From NCBI GenBank assembly GCA_964424115.1, contig CAYRHN010000012.1:62001-126000 (forward strand): DNA of 64,000 nucleotides. The letters are read 5' to 3'. Made by a program: the position numbers and the translations under genes. The notes below the pieces were generated by a model. The model saw only the letters and a program-made list of their open reading frames with translations, was not told the DNA's origin and made no database searches. Below, in pieces: positions 16,314 to 24,555 of this stretch. The stretch is from CAYRHN01 sp964424115. GTDB taxonomy: Bacteria > Chloroflexota > Anaerolineae > Anaerolineales > Anaerolineaceae. Each line of letters opens with the position of its first letter. The first letter of the stretch is position 1.

Positions 16314-17495
16314 ATGGATATCTTTCAAAAGTGTTTTGACTACACCCTCGCGCGGGATGCCATCCGCGACGGCTATTATCCCTATTTCATTCCGTTGAAT
16401 GAAAATGAAGGCACCGAGGTGGTCTACCAGGGCAAGCGCATGATCATGTGCGGCTCGAACAACTACCTCGGCCTGACCACGCACCCCAAGGTGCGCGAAG
16501 CCGCCATCGAGGCGATCAAGCGCTACGGCACCAGCTGCACCGGCTCGCGCTTTTTGAACGGCACCCTGGCCATGCACGAAGAGCTGGAACGCCAGCTGGC
16601 CGAGTGGGTGGGCAAGGAAACCGCGCTGGTCTTCTCCACCGGCATGCAGACCAACCTGGGCACGATCAGCTCGCTGGTCGGGCGCGGCGATTACGTCATC
16701 CTCGACAAGGATGACCACGCCAGCATCGTGGACGGCGCCCGTCTGGGTTACGGCAAGTTGGAGCGCTACATCCACAACGACCCCGCCCACCTGGAGCGCG
16801 TGCTGGCCTCCCTGCCCGAAGAAGCGGGCAAGCTGGTGGTGCTGGACGGTTTGTTCAGCATGGAAGGCGACCTGGCCGACCTGCCCGCCTTGATCCCGGT
16901 CATCAAGAAACACGGCGCGCGCCTGATGGTGGACGATGCCCACGGCATGGGCGTGCTGGGCGAAGGCCACGGAACAGCCTGGCATTTCAATGCCACCCAG
17001 GAAACCGACCTGATCATGTCCACCTTCTCCAAGTCCTTTGCCTCGCTGGGCGGCTTCATCGCCGGCGATTTCGACATTGTGGATTACATCAAGCACACCG
17101 CGCGGGCGATGATCTTCTCCGCCAGCATTCCCCCGGCCAACGCCGCGGCAGCCCTGGCTGCCCTGCAGGTGATGCGCGAGGAGCCGGAACGCGCCGCGCG
17201 CGTGATGCAGATCGCTGAGAAAATGCGCAAGGGCTACCATGAGATCGGCCTGAATACCGGACGCTCGGTCACGCCGGTAGTGCCGATCATCATCGGCGAC
17301 GACCAGGCCACCTTCCTGGTCTGGCGCAAGCTCTTCGACGCGGGCGTGTTCGTCAATCCGGTCATTTCCCCCGCCGTGCCGCAGGGCCACTCCCTGCTGC
17401 GCACCAGCTACATGGCCACCCACACCGATGCCCAGCTCGACCACGTGCTGGAAGTGGTCGCCAGGGTGGTCAAGGAAGTCGGCCTGGTCGGGTAA
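16314..17495 (+). CDS. Alpha-oxoamine synthase, serine palmitoyltransferase-like
   Basis: A 393-residue PLP enzyme of the family holding KBL, BioF, HemA and SPT. The PLP lysine is Lys240 in TFSKSFASLGGF; DDAHGMGVLG (207-216) binds the cofactor. The N-terminus (YYPYF.P..ENEGTEV), GSNNYLGLT and TGSRFLNGTL resemble bacterial serine palmitoyltransferases of Bacteroidetes type more than BioF or KBL. SPT would condense serine with an acyl-CoA in the first step of sphingolipid synthesis. No biotin or threonine genes are nearby. Ribosome-binding site AAGGA lies 8 nt upstream. It is a single-gene unit closed by a strong terminator. Confidence 0.8.
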   Translation: MDIFQKCFDYTLARDAIRDGYYPYFIPLNENEGTEVVYQGKRMIMCGSNNYLGLTTHPKVREAAIEAIKRYGTSCTGSRFLNGTLAMHEELERQLAEWVGKETALVFSTGMQTNLGTISSLVGRGDYVILDKDDHASIVDGARLGYGKLERYIHNDPAHLERVLASLPEEAGKLVVLDGLFSMEGDLADLPALIPVIKKHGARLMVDDAHGMGVLGEGHGTAWHFNATQETDLIMSTFSKSFASLGGFIAGDFDIVDYIKHTARAMIFSASIPPANAAAALAALQVMREEPERAARVMQIAEKMRKGYHEIGLNTGRSVTPVVPIIIGDDQATFLVWRKLFDAGVFVNPVISPAVPQGHSLLRTSYMATHTDAQLDHVLEVVARVVKEVGLVG

Positions 17496-17522
17496 TCCTT
17501 ACCACAAAGCAGAAAATAATTA

Positions 17523-17567
17523 AGGGTGGTTTTTGGCGGTAAGCCGCCAAAAACCACCCTGTTTTTT
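17523..17567. terminator. Bidirectional intrinsic terminator between convergent genes
   Basis: A perfect 17-bp stem (left arm 17523-17539, loop TAAG, right arm 17544-17560) is followed by six T residues at 17562-17567. The other strand has a TTAATTATTTT tract, so it can also stop the DegV transcript. Outer ACCACAAAG/CTTTGTGGT arms (17500-17509 and 17574-17582) belong to the intergenic repeat family. Confidence 0.9.
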
Positions 17568-17587
17568 AAAAACTTTGTGGTGAGGCT

Positions 17588-18418
17588 TTATTTCGTCACG
17601 TACAGGATGCCGATGGTGTTCGGCCCGCAGTGGCTGGCGATGGTCGAGCCGGCTTCGGTGATGTACAGGTCGTCGATCTGCGTGCGCAGGCGCAGCTCTC
17701 CGGCCAGGTATTCGGCATCTTGCGGGCAGCTGGTGTGGGTGACGAAGACGCGCCGTGAATCCACCCGCGGCAGATGGGCTTCGAATTCGATCAGCATCGA
17801 GTCGAGGGCCTTCTTGCGGCTGCCGCGGATCTTCTCGCGCACGATCAGCGCGCCGTCTTCCACGGCGATCACCGGGCGCAGCTTGAGCAGCGAGCCGAAG
17901 AGGTGCTGCATAGCCGTGCAGCGCCCGCCCATGTAGAGGTAGTCCAGGGTGTCGATGACGAAGGAGGTGCGCACATGCGGGATCTGCGCTTCCATCGCCT
18001 GCACGATCTCCTGCGGCGACTTGCCCTGGTCGCGCAGCTCGGCCGCCAGCAGGGCGGTCAGCCCGATGCCGGTGGACAGGTTATGCGAGTCGACCACGTG
18101 GATCTCCTGCCCGGTCATCTCACGCGCCGCCAGCAGCGCGTTTTGGGTGCCGGCGGAGAGCTTGCTGCTGATGCCGGTGAAGATCACCGGCCCGGGGCGG
18201 TCGAAGAATTTGAGGTACTGCCCGATCGCCGGGGCGGCGGTCTTGGGCAGCTTGTTGGTCGCGGCGGCCTTGGCGAACAGTTCAGCGGTCGAGATGGTTA
18301 CGCCGTCCAGGAAGTTTTCCTCCCCGATGGTGACCGGGAAGGGGATCGTTTCGACGTTGAAACGCTTCAGCAGCTCGGGACTCAGGTCGGAACAGCTGTC
18401 GGTCAAAATATGGATCAT
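17588..18418 (-). CDS. DegV-family fatty-acid-binding protein
   Basis: A 276-residue protein starting MIHILTDSCSDLSPEL, with PFPVTIGEENFLDGVTIS, TGISSKLSAGTQNA and DTLDYLYMGGR, all typical of DegV. DegV proteins (FakB-like) bind a fatty acid and, in Firmicutes, present it to the kinase FakA; no fakA is seen here. The final segment TEAGSTIASHCGPNTIGILYV matches the family end. It is convergent with the SPT-like gene. Confidence 0.9.
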   Translation of the reverse strand: MIHILTDSCSDLSPELLKRFNVETIPFPVTIGEENFLDGVTISTAELFAKAAATNKLPKTAAPAIGQYLKFFDRPGPVIFTGISSKLSAGTQNALLAAREMTGQEIHVVDSHNLSTGIGLTALLAAELRDQGKSPQEIVQAMEAQIPHVRTSFVIDTLDYLYMGGRCTAMQHLFGSLLKLRPVIAVEDGALIVREKIRGSRKKALDSMLIEFEAHLPRVDSRRVFVTHTSCPQDAEYLAGELRLRTQIDDLYITEAGSTIASHCGPNTIGILYVTK

Positions 18419-18529
18419 GGCTTCACCTTGCGAAAAAGAATGAGTTGGGGGTGCGCTTGCGGTCGGGAAAACAGAAAATAAGAAAAAAGATTTCCCGTAA
18501 CTTGTGATATTATAACAAAATATTGCCCG

Positions 18530-18548
18530 CCGGAAGGCTGCCTTCCGG
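18530..18548 (+). other. Hairpin in the leader of the HAD phosphatase gene
   Basis: CCGGAAGG and CCTTCCGG form a perfect 8-bp stem with a 3-nt loop, 26 nt before the ATG at 18575. No T-run follows, so it is not a terminator. It may shape mRNA stability or translation. Confidence 0.4.
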
Positions 18549-18574
18549 ATCTCTAATGTAACGGAAGGTATTGG

Positions 18575-19753
18575 ATGACAGACGCAACCGTGATGCTCTT
18601 TGACCTGGATGGGGTGTTGATCCGTCCGGGGGGATACCAGGCCGCCCTGCGAACCACGCTAGAGACGGTCTACCGCCGCATGGGGCTGGAAGACCCCGCC
18701 CCCGACCCCATCTGGTTCGAGCGCATGATCGCCCAGGGCATCACCAACGAGTGGGACATGGCCGCCCTGGTCACCGCCCTGGCGCTGGAGCAGGTTCTGG
18801 CCCGCTGCCCGGCCGCTCGCCTGGGCGATACGCTTGAGTCGGCCTTCCAGACGGTGCGCGCCTGCGCGCCGGGCAGGCTGGGGATCGACTACAGCCCGCT
18901 GGAGCATCTTGCGCAGCTGGTCGGCAACCAGGTCACCCCTTCGGCGGCGCTGCTGGCGGATGTGCGGCAGGGCGACGGGGTTTTCCTGCGCCGCCTGCTG
19001 GACTATCCCGCCTTGCTGGACGAGTTGTTCGCCAACGTGGGGGATATCGAACTGGCCCCGCTCACCCGCCTGCACCAGCATTTTGTGGTCGGCAGCCGCG
19101 AGTTTGAGCGCGCCTTCCGCCGCCCAGCCGAGTTCGAGACGCCCTCCTGCCTGGAGCTGTACGATATGCCTCTATTGGAGGCAGAGCGCCACGCGGCGCT
19201 GCTGGAATCCTGGCGCGCGGGGCGGCTTTCGCTGGCCCTGCTGACCGCCCGGCCCTCCCTGCCGCCGCGCGAATGCGAGCCGCTGGTGGGCTACACCGCC
19301 GAGGCCGAGCTGGCTGCCCGCCTGGCGGGGCTGGAAGCACTGCCCAAGGTCGGTTTTGGCAGCTTGCGTTACTGGGGCGCGGCGATCGGCTTTTCCGCCG
19401 AGCAGTTGATCAAACCGGAACCGGGGCATGCCCTGGGGGCACTCCTGGCCGGGCTGGCGCGCAGCGAATGGCCGGCCCTACAGGAGGCCGGGCTGCTGCT
19501 GAAGGAGGGGCGCCTGCCGGCTGTGGAATGGTTGCCGAAGCGCCTGAGCGTGCATGTCTTCGAGGACTCGCCGATCGGCATCCGCGCCACGCGCCGGGCG
19601 GTGGAATTGCTGCGCGGGCAGGGCATCCAGGCCGATCTGCACGCCTGGGGCATTGCGGAGAATCCGAACAAGGTGCGCGCCCTGCAGTCTGAAGGCGCGC
19701 GGGTGTTTGCGGATGTGAATTTAGCCCTGGAAAATGCGATAAACCACAGATGA
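18575..19753 (+). CDS. HAD-superfamily phosphatase with large cap insertion
   Basis: A 392-residue protein with all four HAD motifs: FDLDGVLI (Asp10 nucleophile, Asp12), LLTARPS (222-228), a motif III lysine at Lys280 (IKPEPG) and VFEDSPIG (328-335). About 200 residues between motifs I and II form an unusually long cap that must decide the substrate, which cannot be named. The start is supported by GGAAGG 7 nt upstream. It is convergent with corA. Confidence 0.8.
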   Translation: MTDATVMLFDLDGVLIRPGGYQAALRTTLETVYRRMGLEDPAPDPIWFERMIAQGITNEWDMAALVTALALEQVLARCPAARLGDTLESAFQTVRACAPGRLGIDYSPLEHLAQLVGNQVTPSAALLADVRQGDGVFLRRLLDYPALLDELFANVGDIELAPLTRLHQHFVVGSREFERAFRRPAEFETPSCLELYDMPLLEAERHAALLESWRAGRLSLALLTARPSLPPRECEPLVGYTAEAELAARLAGLEALPKVGFGSLRYWGAAIGFSAEQLIKPEPGHALGALLAGLARSEWPALQEAGLLLKEGRLPAVEWLPKRLSVHVFEDSPIGIRATRRAVELLRGQGIQADLHAWGIAENPNKVRALQSEGARVFADVNLALENAINHR

Positions 19754-19829
19754 ACACGGATCAGAGCAGATAAACACAGATAATACAAATAAATTCTTAT
19801 CTGTGTTCATCTGTGTTTATCTGTGGTTA
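19741..19829. repeat. Long inverted repeat between convergent HAD and corA genes
   Basis: ACCACAGATGAACACGGAT at the left and ATCTGTGTTTATCTGTGGT at the right fold into a long, nearly complete hairpin overlapping the last codons of the HAD gene. It probably ends both transcripts. It shares words with the CACGGAT and CCACAAAG repeat families. Confidence 0.65.
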
Positions 19830-19834
19830 ATGTT

Positions 19835-20809
19835 TTAAAACCAGTTCTTCTTCTTGAAGTAAACGATGAACCCCACTGCCACTGCCGCGTAAAGCAGCCA
19901 GACCCACGGGTAGCCCCAATCCAATTCGGGGAAATGTTTGAAATTCGTTCCATACACCCCGGCCAGGAAGGAAAGCGGTAGGAAGATGGTCGAGACCACC
20001 GTCAGCGCGCGCATGATCTCGTTCAGGCGCAGCGAGGTGGAGGAGAGGTAAATGTCCAGCGCGCCGGTGACGATATCGCGGATCGATTCGCTCAGATCCT
20101 GGATGCGCACCAGGTGGTCGTAGATGTCGCGGAAGTAGATGCGCGCCTGGCGGTCGATCATGGGGAACTCGTCCCGCGCCAGGCGGTTGATCACTTCGCG
20201 CTGGGGAGAGATGATGCGCCGCAGCGCCATCACCGAGTGCTTGAGGGCCAGCACCCGCTCCAGCGTCTTGGGATTGGGCTTGGAGAGAACCTGATCCTCC
20301 AGCCAATCGATCTCATTGTCCATCTGGTCGATCACCGGCATGTAGTCGTCCACCAACCGATCCAGCACGGCATGGCAGAGGAAATCCGCGCCGTTGTTGC
20401 GCAGACGCTCGTCGCGGCTCAGCTTCTTCCAGACGTGTTCCACCGCTTCCATATCATGATACATGTGACTGGTGACCAGGTAATTCTTGCCGAGGAAGAG
20501 GTTCAACTCGTCGGTTTCCATATCGCCCAGGTCTTTTCCGGGGCGCAGGGCATGGATGATCATGAACAGGTAGCTGGAAAAATCATCCACTTTGGGGGGC
20601 TGGTAGCCGGTGGAGAGGCAGTCTTCCACCGCCAGCGGATGGAAGTCAAACACGCCTTTGAGGATCAAATCCGCATCTTCCTGTGTGGGGCGTTCCAGGC
20701 TGATCCACAGCAGGCCGTCCGGCTCAGCCAGGGCTTGTTTCATTTTTTCCGAGGTCAGGTCAAGCACCGGCTCGGCGCCATTGGGGGGAAAGAAGATGGA
20801 ATGGATCAT
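19835..20809 (-). CDS. corA: CorA-family divalent cation channel with GTN instead of GMN signature
   Basis: A 324-residue inner-membrane protein: long cytosolic alpha/beta and helical domain, then two C-terminal transmembrane helices (about 265-285 and 300-318) ending in a basic KKKNWF tail. The loop after the first helix reads YGTNF (286-290) where CorA transporters for Mg2+ have YGMNF, so ion preference may differ. The start is placed at 20809 (MIHSIFF) because a TATAAT lies only six bases upstream; the earlier in-frame ATG at 20848 lies upstream of that promoter box. Confidence 0.88.
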   Translation of the reverse strand: MIHSIFFPPNGAEPVLDLTSEKMKQALAEPDGLLWISLERPTQEDADLILKGVFDFHPLAVEDCLSTGYQPPKVDDFSSYLFMIIHALRPGKDLGDMETDELNLFLGKNYLVTSHMYHDMEAVEHVWKKLSRDERLRNNGADFLCHAVLDRLVDDYMPVIDQMDNEIDWLEDQVLSKPNPKTLERVLALKHSVMALRRIISPQREVINRLARDEFPMIDRQARIYFRDIYDHLVRIQDLSESIRDIVTGALDIYLSSTSLRLNEIMRALTVVSTIFLPLSFLAGVYGTNFKHFPELDWGYPWVWLLYAAVAVGFIVYFKKKNWF

Positions 20810-20815
20810 GCCTTG

Positions 20816-20821
20816 ATTATA
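20816..20821 (-). promoter_or_regulatory. -10 box giving a leaderless corA transcript
   Basis: TATAAT on the minus strand, then CAAGGC, then ATG at 20809. The sequence TATAATCAAGGCAT also occurs on the plus strand at 16245-16258. Confidence 0.55.
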
Positions 20822-21128
20822 TATCAGATTATTTAACCTGGATGGCACGGATCATTAAGATTCCGTGTTCATCCGCGCGACAGCCGTAGGGGCAGGCTGC
20901 CATGTGCAATCCAGGATTTGCCGGTTAACAAAAGCCTGCCCGCCGTTAAATCTCTTGCGCCTGCGGGGACCTGGGCGCTCCCTGTTGATCGGATGACCCC
21001 ATTTCCTCAACATGACGGAGCGCCCCTACCTGGGAAAATTCTACCATCCCGGGTTCCAACAGATCAATTTCACATTCCGCGAAGAACACGAAGGATCACA
21101 AAGGGATCAATTTTTTCAAGCGTAACGA

Positions 21129-22409
21129 TTATTCCTCTGCGTAAGGTTTGGCAAACCTCTGCTCGTAGGCTCCGTTCTTCTTGAGCTGCATATCCCAGTA
21201 GAAACCTGCCACCGGCAGCCGGACGAACAGCTTGAAGAGCGGTGCCAGCACGGCCGGGTAGCGCTCCCGCCCGGCAAAGGCTTTAAGCAATTCCGGGTCA
21301 AGCTGGCCGCTCTCGGCGAACTTGCCGCCCAGCTGCGTCAGCAGGCTGAAGGTCTTGTTGGTCATCGAGGGCGGCATGATCTGGATGCCCTCCACCCCGC
21401 CGCGCACCAGCGTACCGAGGTAGGGGCTGCCCAGGCGCGCCGCCAGGCGCCCCAGGTAGTGCTCCACATGCCGCGAGTGGGCCGCCTCCGGAAAGCCGGA
21501 CTGCACCAGGAAGCCCAGAGGCGGATTGCCAGGCCGCCCCACAAAGGGCTCCAGCTGTTCGAAGAAGGCTTTCACCAGTCCGGGCATGCCGTCGGTGTAG
21601 AGCGGGAAGCCGACAAAGACGCATTCCGCCTCCGCAAAGGCGCGCGGGAATTCCTCAGCCTGCTGCAGGTGGTTGAGGGTATAGACGGCGCTGGAATTCC
21701 CCTCGCGGGTCTCGAAGCCGTTGAGGAAGTGCTGGAAGAGCAGGGGCGTGTTGCCCTTCTTCCCGCGCGGCGAGCCGTTGAAGAAGGTGATGTTCCGCGG
21801 CGGGGCGATGCGCTGCCCTGGGGTGGCGCCCAGCCCGCGACGGTAGGCCAGGGCGGGTTGTTTTGGGCCGCCAATCAGCCCGGCCAGTTCTTGCACCGGC
21901 TGGCGCAGGGTGCGGCAGAATTCCAGCCCGCTTTTCATATTCAGCGCCGTGCGGGCAAAGATATCGGTCACGATCTCCAGGTCGGCCGGGGTGGTGGCGG
22001 ATTCTTCCTCTACCAGCAGGCCCAGGCGCGGATAATGCGCATAGCGGGAGCGGTGGTGGGCCTCGTTGTGGACCACCTCGAAATAGGGGTGGATGAGCGG
22101 GATGGATTTATCCATGGCCATCTTCAACAGGCTGCTGGGGAAGCCCATGCGCAGCGGGGCAGCCCAGAGGGTGAAATCGGAGCCGATCACCGCCTGGCAG
22201 ACCTGGCAGGACTCATCCGGCGAGAAGCATTTGCCGGGGGTCTTGACCCAGCAGCCGAAACAGCCGATGCAGGTGCGAATGTCCATCTGCGCCAGGTGCA
22301 GGTGGGTCAGGCTGTGCCCGGCCGCGGCCAGGCTTTTTTCCAGTTGCTCCAGATAGGAGTTCATTCGATATTCCCCGTTGGGGGTGCCGTTCAGGATGGT
22401 TATTTTCAT
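21129..22409 (-). CDS. Tandem flavodoxin-fold protein (iron-sulfur flavoprotein/FMN reductase fusion)
   Basis: A 426-residue protein made of two flavodoxin-fold domains. The first (1 to about 170) starts ILNGTPNGE and has a Cys-rich segment CIGCFGC with Cys47, 50, 53, 61, 68 and 71, enough for a Fe-S cluster as in iron-sulfur flavoproteins. The second starts FFNGSPRGKKGNT (209-221), an FMN phosphate-binding loop. It likely moves electrons between a cluster and FMN; partners are unknown. It lies downstream of the padR/NapH-like pair, separated by a CCACGAAG-type repeat. Confidence 0.75.
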   Translation of the reverse strand: MKITILNGTPNGEYRMNSYLEQLEKSLAAAGHSLTHLHLAQMDIRTCIGCFGCWVKTPGKCFSPDESCQVCQAVIGSDFTLWAAPLRMGFPSSLLKMAMDKSIPLIHPYFEVVHNEAHHRSRYAHYPRLGLLVEEESATTPADLEIVTDIFARTALNMKSGLEFCRTLRQPVQELAGLIGGPKQPALAYRRGLGATPGQRIAPPRNITFFNGSPRGKKGNTPLLFQHFLNGFETREGNSSAVYTLNHLQQAEEFPRAFAEAECVFVGFPLYTDGMPGLVKAFFEQLEPFVGRPGNPPLGFLVQSGFPEAAHSRHVEHYLGRLAARLGSPYLGTLVRGGVEGIQIMPPSMTNKTFSLLTQLGGKFAESGQLDPELLKAFAGRERYPAVLAPLFKLFVRLPVAGFYWDMQLKKNGAYEQRFAKPYAEE

Positions 22410-22434
22410 TTTGCTAAAACCTCATCAAAATTCT

Positions 22435-22525
22435 CACCACGAAGAGACATAGGCGCTAAGGGACACTAAGAGGGATTGTATAAGAAATCCTTTGTGTTCC
22501 TTCGTTTCTTTGCGCCTTTGTGGTG
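22435..22525. repeat. Intergenic inverted repeat, CCACGAAG/CTTTGTGG family
   Basis: CACCACGAAGAGACATAGG at the left pairs imperfectly with CTTTGCGCCTTTGTGGTG at the right, with GGGA/TTCC words between. It lies between the NapH-like gene and the double-flavodoxin gene, both on the minus strand. Confidence 0.65.
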
Positions 22526-22528
22526 ATA

Positions 22529-23293
22529 TCATTTTTCAGCGCTAAAAGAAAAGCGGATGGCGTTCTTCGTGCAGCCGTCCACACAGGTGCCGCACAGGAT
22601 GCAGGAGGAGTTCTCCATCTGGTTCATCTGCACCATGCCGTTCACGTCCAGGCTCATCGGGCAGTGGCTGGTGCAGGTCTTGCAATCCGCGCAGGCGGAG
22701 GGGTCGGCCTTCAGGCGCAGAGAAGGCCAGGCCAGGCGGTTGCGCAGCCAGCGCCCGGCGATCATGAAGGGCGCCATCCAACAGACGGTGTGGCAGCCTG
22801 CCCGCCGTCCGACGAAGATCGCCAGCCCGGCGAAGAGCAGGATGACGATATAGTAGATCATGTAGGCGAAGAAGATCGGGCGGTCAGCGTCCCCGGCCAC
22901 TGAGATGCCGTTCTGCGTGTCGAGGAGCATATTGACGGTGCGGAAGCCACCCGCGCTGAGGGCAGTAAAGAGGACTATGCTGATCCACGGGATCCACACT
23001 GCCCACTTGATCCAGCTGATCTTGCGCACGTTCACCGCGCGGTTGTTGACCGGCTCGACGATCTCCTGGATGCCGCCGCCGGGGCACACCCAACCGCACC
23101 AGGCCCGCCCGAGGAAGAGCGAGGCGGCGAACATCAGGCTGAACATCACCGCGCTGCCGCTGGCGATGCCCTGCGAAGCGCCGTCGAGGATGACGTAAGG
23201 CGAGAGGAAGTTCATCGTGATCGGAAAGGACAAAAAGGCCAGGATGACCAGGGCTTTGCGCACGCGCTGGCGCATGGGGATTTGTTTTATCAT
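22529..23293 (-). CDS. NapH/CcoG-like membrane polyferredoxin
   Basis: A 254-residue inner-membrane protein with about four transmembrane helices. Motifs in order: CGWVC (66-70), CHTVC (167-171) and two C-terminal 4Fe-4S motifs (Cys201/204/207/211 and 231/234/237/241). NapH-type proteins pass electrons from the quinone pool. The start is set at 23293 (MIKQIP) since AAGGAG lies 6 nt upstream; an ATG at 23308 has no such site. It follows padR closely and is probably co-transcribed with it. Confidence 0.85.
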   Translation of the reverse strand: MIKQIPMRQRVRKALVILAFLSFPITMNFLSPYVILDGASQGIASGSAVMFSLMFAASLFLGRAWCGWVCPGGGIQEIVEPVNNRAVNVRKISWIKWAVWIPWISIVLFTALSAGGFRTVNMLLDTQNGISVAGDADRPIFFAYMIYYIVILLFAGLAIFVGRRAGCHTVCWMAPFMIAGRWLRNRLAWPSLRLKADPSACADCKTCTSHCPMSLDVNGMVQMNQMENSSCILCGTCVDGCTKNAIRFSFSAEK

Positions 23294-23312
23294 GAAAAGC
23301 TCCTTCATGTGA

Positions 23313-23876
23313 TTATTCTTGCGGGACTTCGCCAGCCTTGATGCGCGCGATCACGCTCTCGGCCCATTCCAGGTTGGCGCGCATGTTGCGGATGCCGTTT
23401 TCCAGGGTCAGCATCCAGAAGAAATGTTCGCGCGGCGAGTTGATCTGGTTGCGGTAGGGCTCGATCGAATCCGGGATGGCGTAATACTGATTGAGCACCA
23501 TGCGCATCATCTGGGCGAAGCCCTCGAACTTGGCCAGGATCTCCGCGTCGGACATCTGCCCGGCGAAGAAGACCTGCACCAGGGGGGCGCTGCGCGGCGC
23601 GTCCATTGGCGGTGGGCCGCTGATCCAGCGCGCCAGCTCGGCCTGCCCGGCAGGGGTGATGTGGTAGACCTTGCGGTCGGGCCGGTCGGACTGTTCGATC
23701 ACTTCCACCTCCACCCAGCCGCGTTCGGTCAGGCGCGCCAGGGTGCGGTAGATCTGGCTCTGGTCGGCAGCCCAAAAGTGCTGGATGGAGTTGTCGAAGA
23801 TCTTTTTCAGATCGTAACCTGAGAGCGGTTTGTAGTGGAGGAAACCCAGGATGGCGTAATCAAGCATATAGGACAC
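23313..23876 (-). CDS. PadR-family transcriptional regulator
   Basis: A 187-residue protein with an N-terminal winged helix (MLDYAILGFLHYKPLSGYDL, wing near DRKVYHITPAG) and a C-terminal helical dimerisation domain (about 100-180), the PadR-s2 (VirR-like) layout. The start is either GTG 23876 or ATG 23867; the ATG has GAGG 8 nt upstream, while the GTG sits 7 nt after a TATAAT. A 40-bp palindrome directly upstream is probably its own operator, so it likely controls itself and the NapH-like gene. Confidence 0.88.
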   Translation of the reverse strand: MSYMLDYAILGFLHYKPLSGYDLKKIFDNSIQHFWAADQSQIYRTLARLTERGWVEVEVIEQSDRPDRKVYHITPAGQAELARWISGPPPMDAPRSAPLVQVFFAGQMSDAEILAKFEGFAQMMRMVLNQYYAIPDSIEPYRNQINSPREHFFWMLTLENGIRNMRANLEWAESVIARIKAGEVPQE

Positions 23877-23882
23877 CTCGTA

Positions 23883-23922
23883 TATTATAGGACAAGTATT
23901 ATATAATACTTATCCTATAATA
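23883..23922. promoter_or_regulatory. 40-bp palindromic operator/promoter upstream of padR
   Basis: Positions 23883-23902 and 23903-23922 are inverted repeats with a single mismatched pair (23893/23912). The arm reads TATTATAGGA, one variable base, then AAGTATT and AT. TATAAT boxes are embedded in both directions; the minus-strand one at 23889-23884 is 7 nt from the GTG. Binding would block transcription of padR. Confidence 0.75.
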
Positions 23923-24108
23923 GCACAATCCTATATGAATGTCAAGAAGATGCCTGGGAAAGCACGCGCCATTCGTAAAATCGAACGGCGTTCGGTGCAT
24001 CCTGGTACCCCACCCCCTGACCCTAGCCCCCAAGCCCCGAGTAACGCCACGGGCCGTCCCTGCGAAATGTCCTTTATCCTCTACGGCTCATAAATCTCCC
24101 GCTTCAGG

Positions 24109-24114
24109 TATAAT
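24109..24114 (+). promoter_or_regulatory. -10 box seven bases before the SCP2 gene start
   Basis: TATAAT, then TACCCCC, then ATG at 24122. No ribosome-binding site is present, so the transcript would be leaderless. Confidence 0.55.
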
Positions 24115-24121
24115 TACCCCC

Positions 24122-24457
24122 ATGTCCAACCTGACCATCCAGGATCTATTTGATAAATTGCCCGTGGCCTTCCTGCCGGAACGCGCCGGGGGCGTCGATA
24201 CCACCATCCTCTTTGAGCTATCCGGCGAAGGCGGCGGGGAATGGCTGGTGCATATCCACGAGCAGCGCTGCGAGGTGACCCGCGCGCGGGTGGAAAAACC
24301 CACCCTCATGCTGCAAGCCGGGGCGCAGGACGTGCTGGATATTTTCTTCGGCAAGCTGGATCCTGTGCGCGCCTATATGCTGGGTAAGGTGCAGTTCACC
24401 GGGGATATGGGCCTGGCCATGCGCCTGACCTCGCTCTTTGATGTCAAAAGAGTATAA
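24122..24457 (+). CDS. SCP2 sterol-binding-domain small protein
   Basis: A 111-residue single-domain protein. The order of strands and helices, with ILFELSGEGGGEWLVHI near the start and the end KVQFTGDMGLAMRLTSLF, matches the SCP2 lipid-carrier fold. Such stand-alone proteins bind acyl chains or other lipids; the ligand is unknown. The ATG at 24122 is used because of the -10 box just upstream and loss of coding character before it. It is convergent with the DUF59 gene. Confidence 0.8.
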   Translation: MSNLTIQDLFDKLPVAFLPERAGGVDTTILFELSGEGGGEWLVHIHEQRCEVTRARVEKPTLMLQAGAQDVLDIFFGKLDPVRAYMLGKVQFTGDMGLAMRLTSLFDVKRV

Positions 24458-24462
24458 AACCT

Positions 24463-24550
24463 ACCACGAAGAAACAAAGAAAATAAGGGACACAAAGGTT
24501 CTTAATAGAAAATCCTTTGTGTCCCTTTGTGCCTTAGTGTCTTTGTGGTG
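24463..24550. repeat. Intergenic inverted repeat between convergent genes, CCACGAAG family
   Basis: ACCACGAAGAAACAAAG at the left and AGTGTCTTTGTGGTG at the right, with a strong inner stem (GGGACACAAAGG pairing with CCTTTGTGTCCC). It lies between two converging genes and probably acts as a terminator for both. Confidence 0.7.
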
Positions 24551-24555
24551 AAGAA

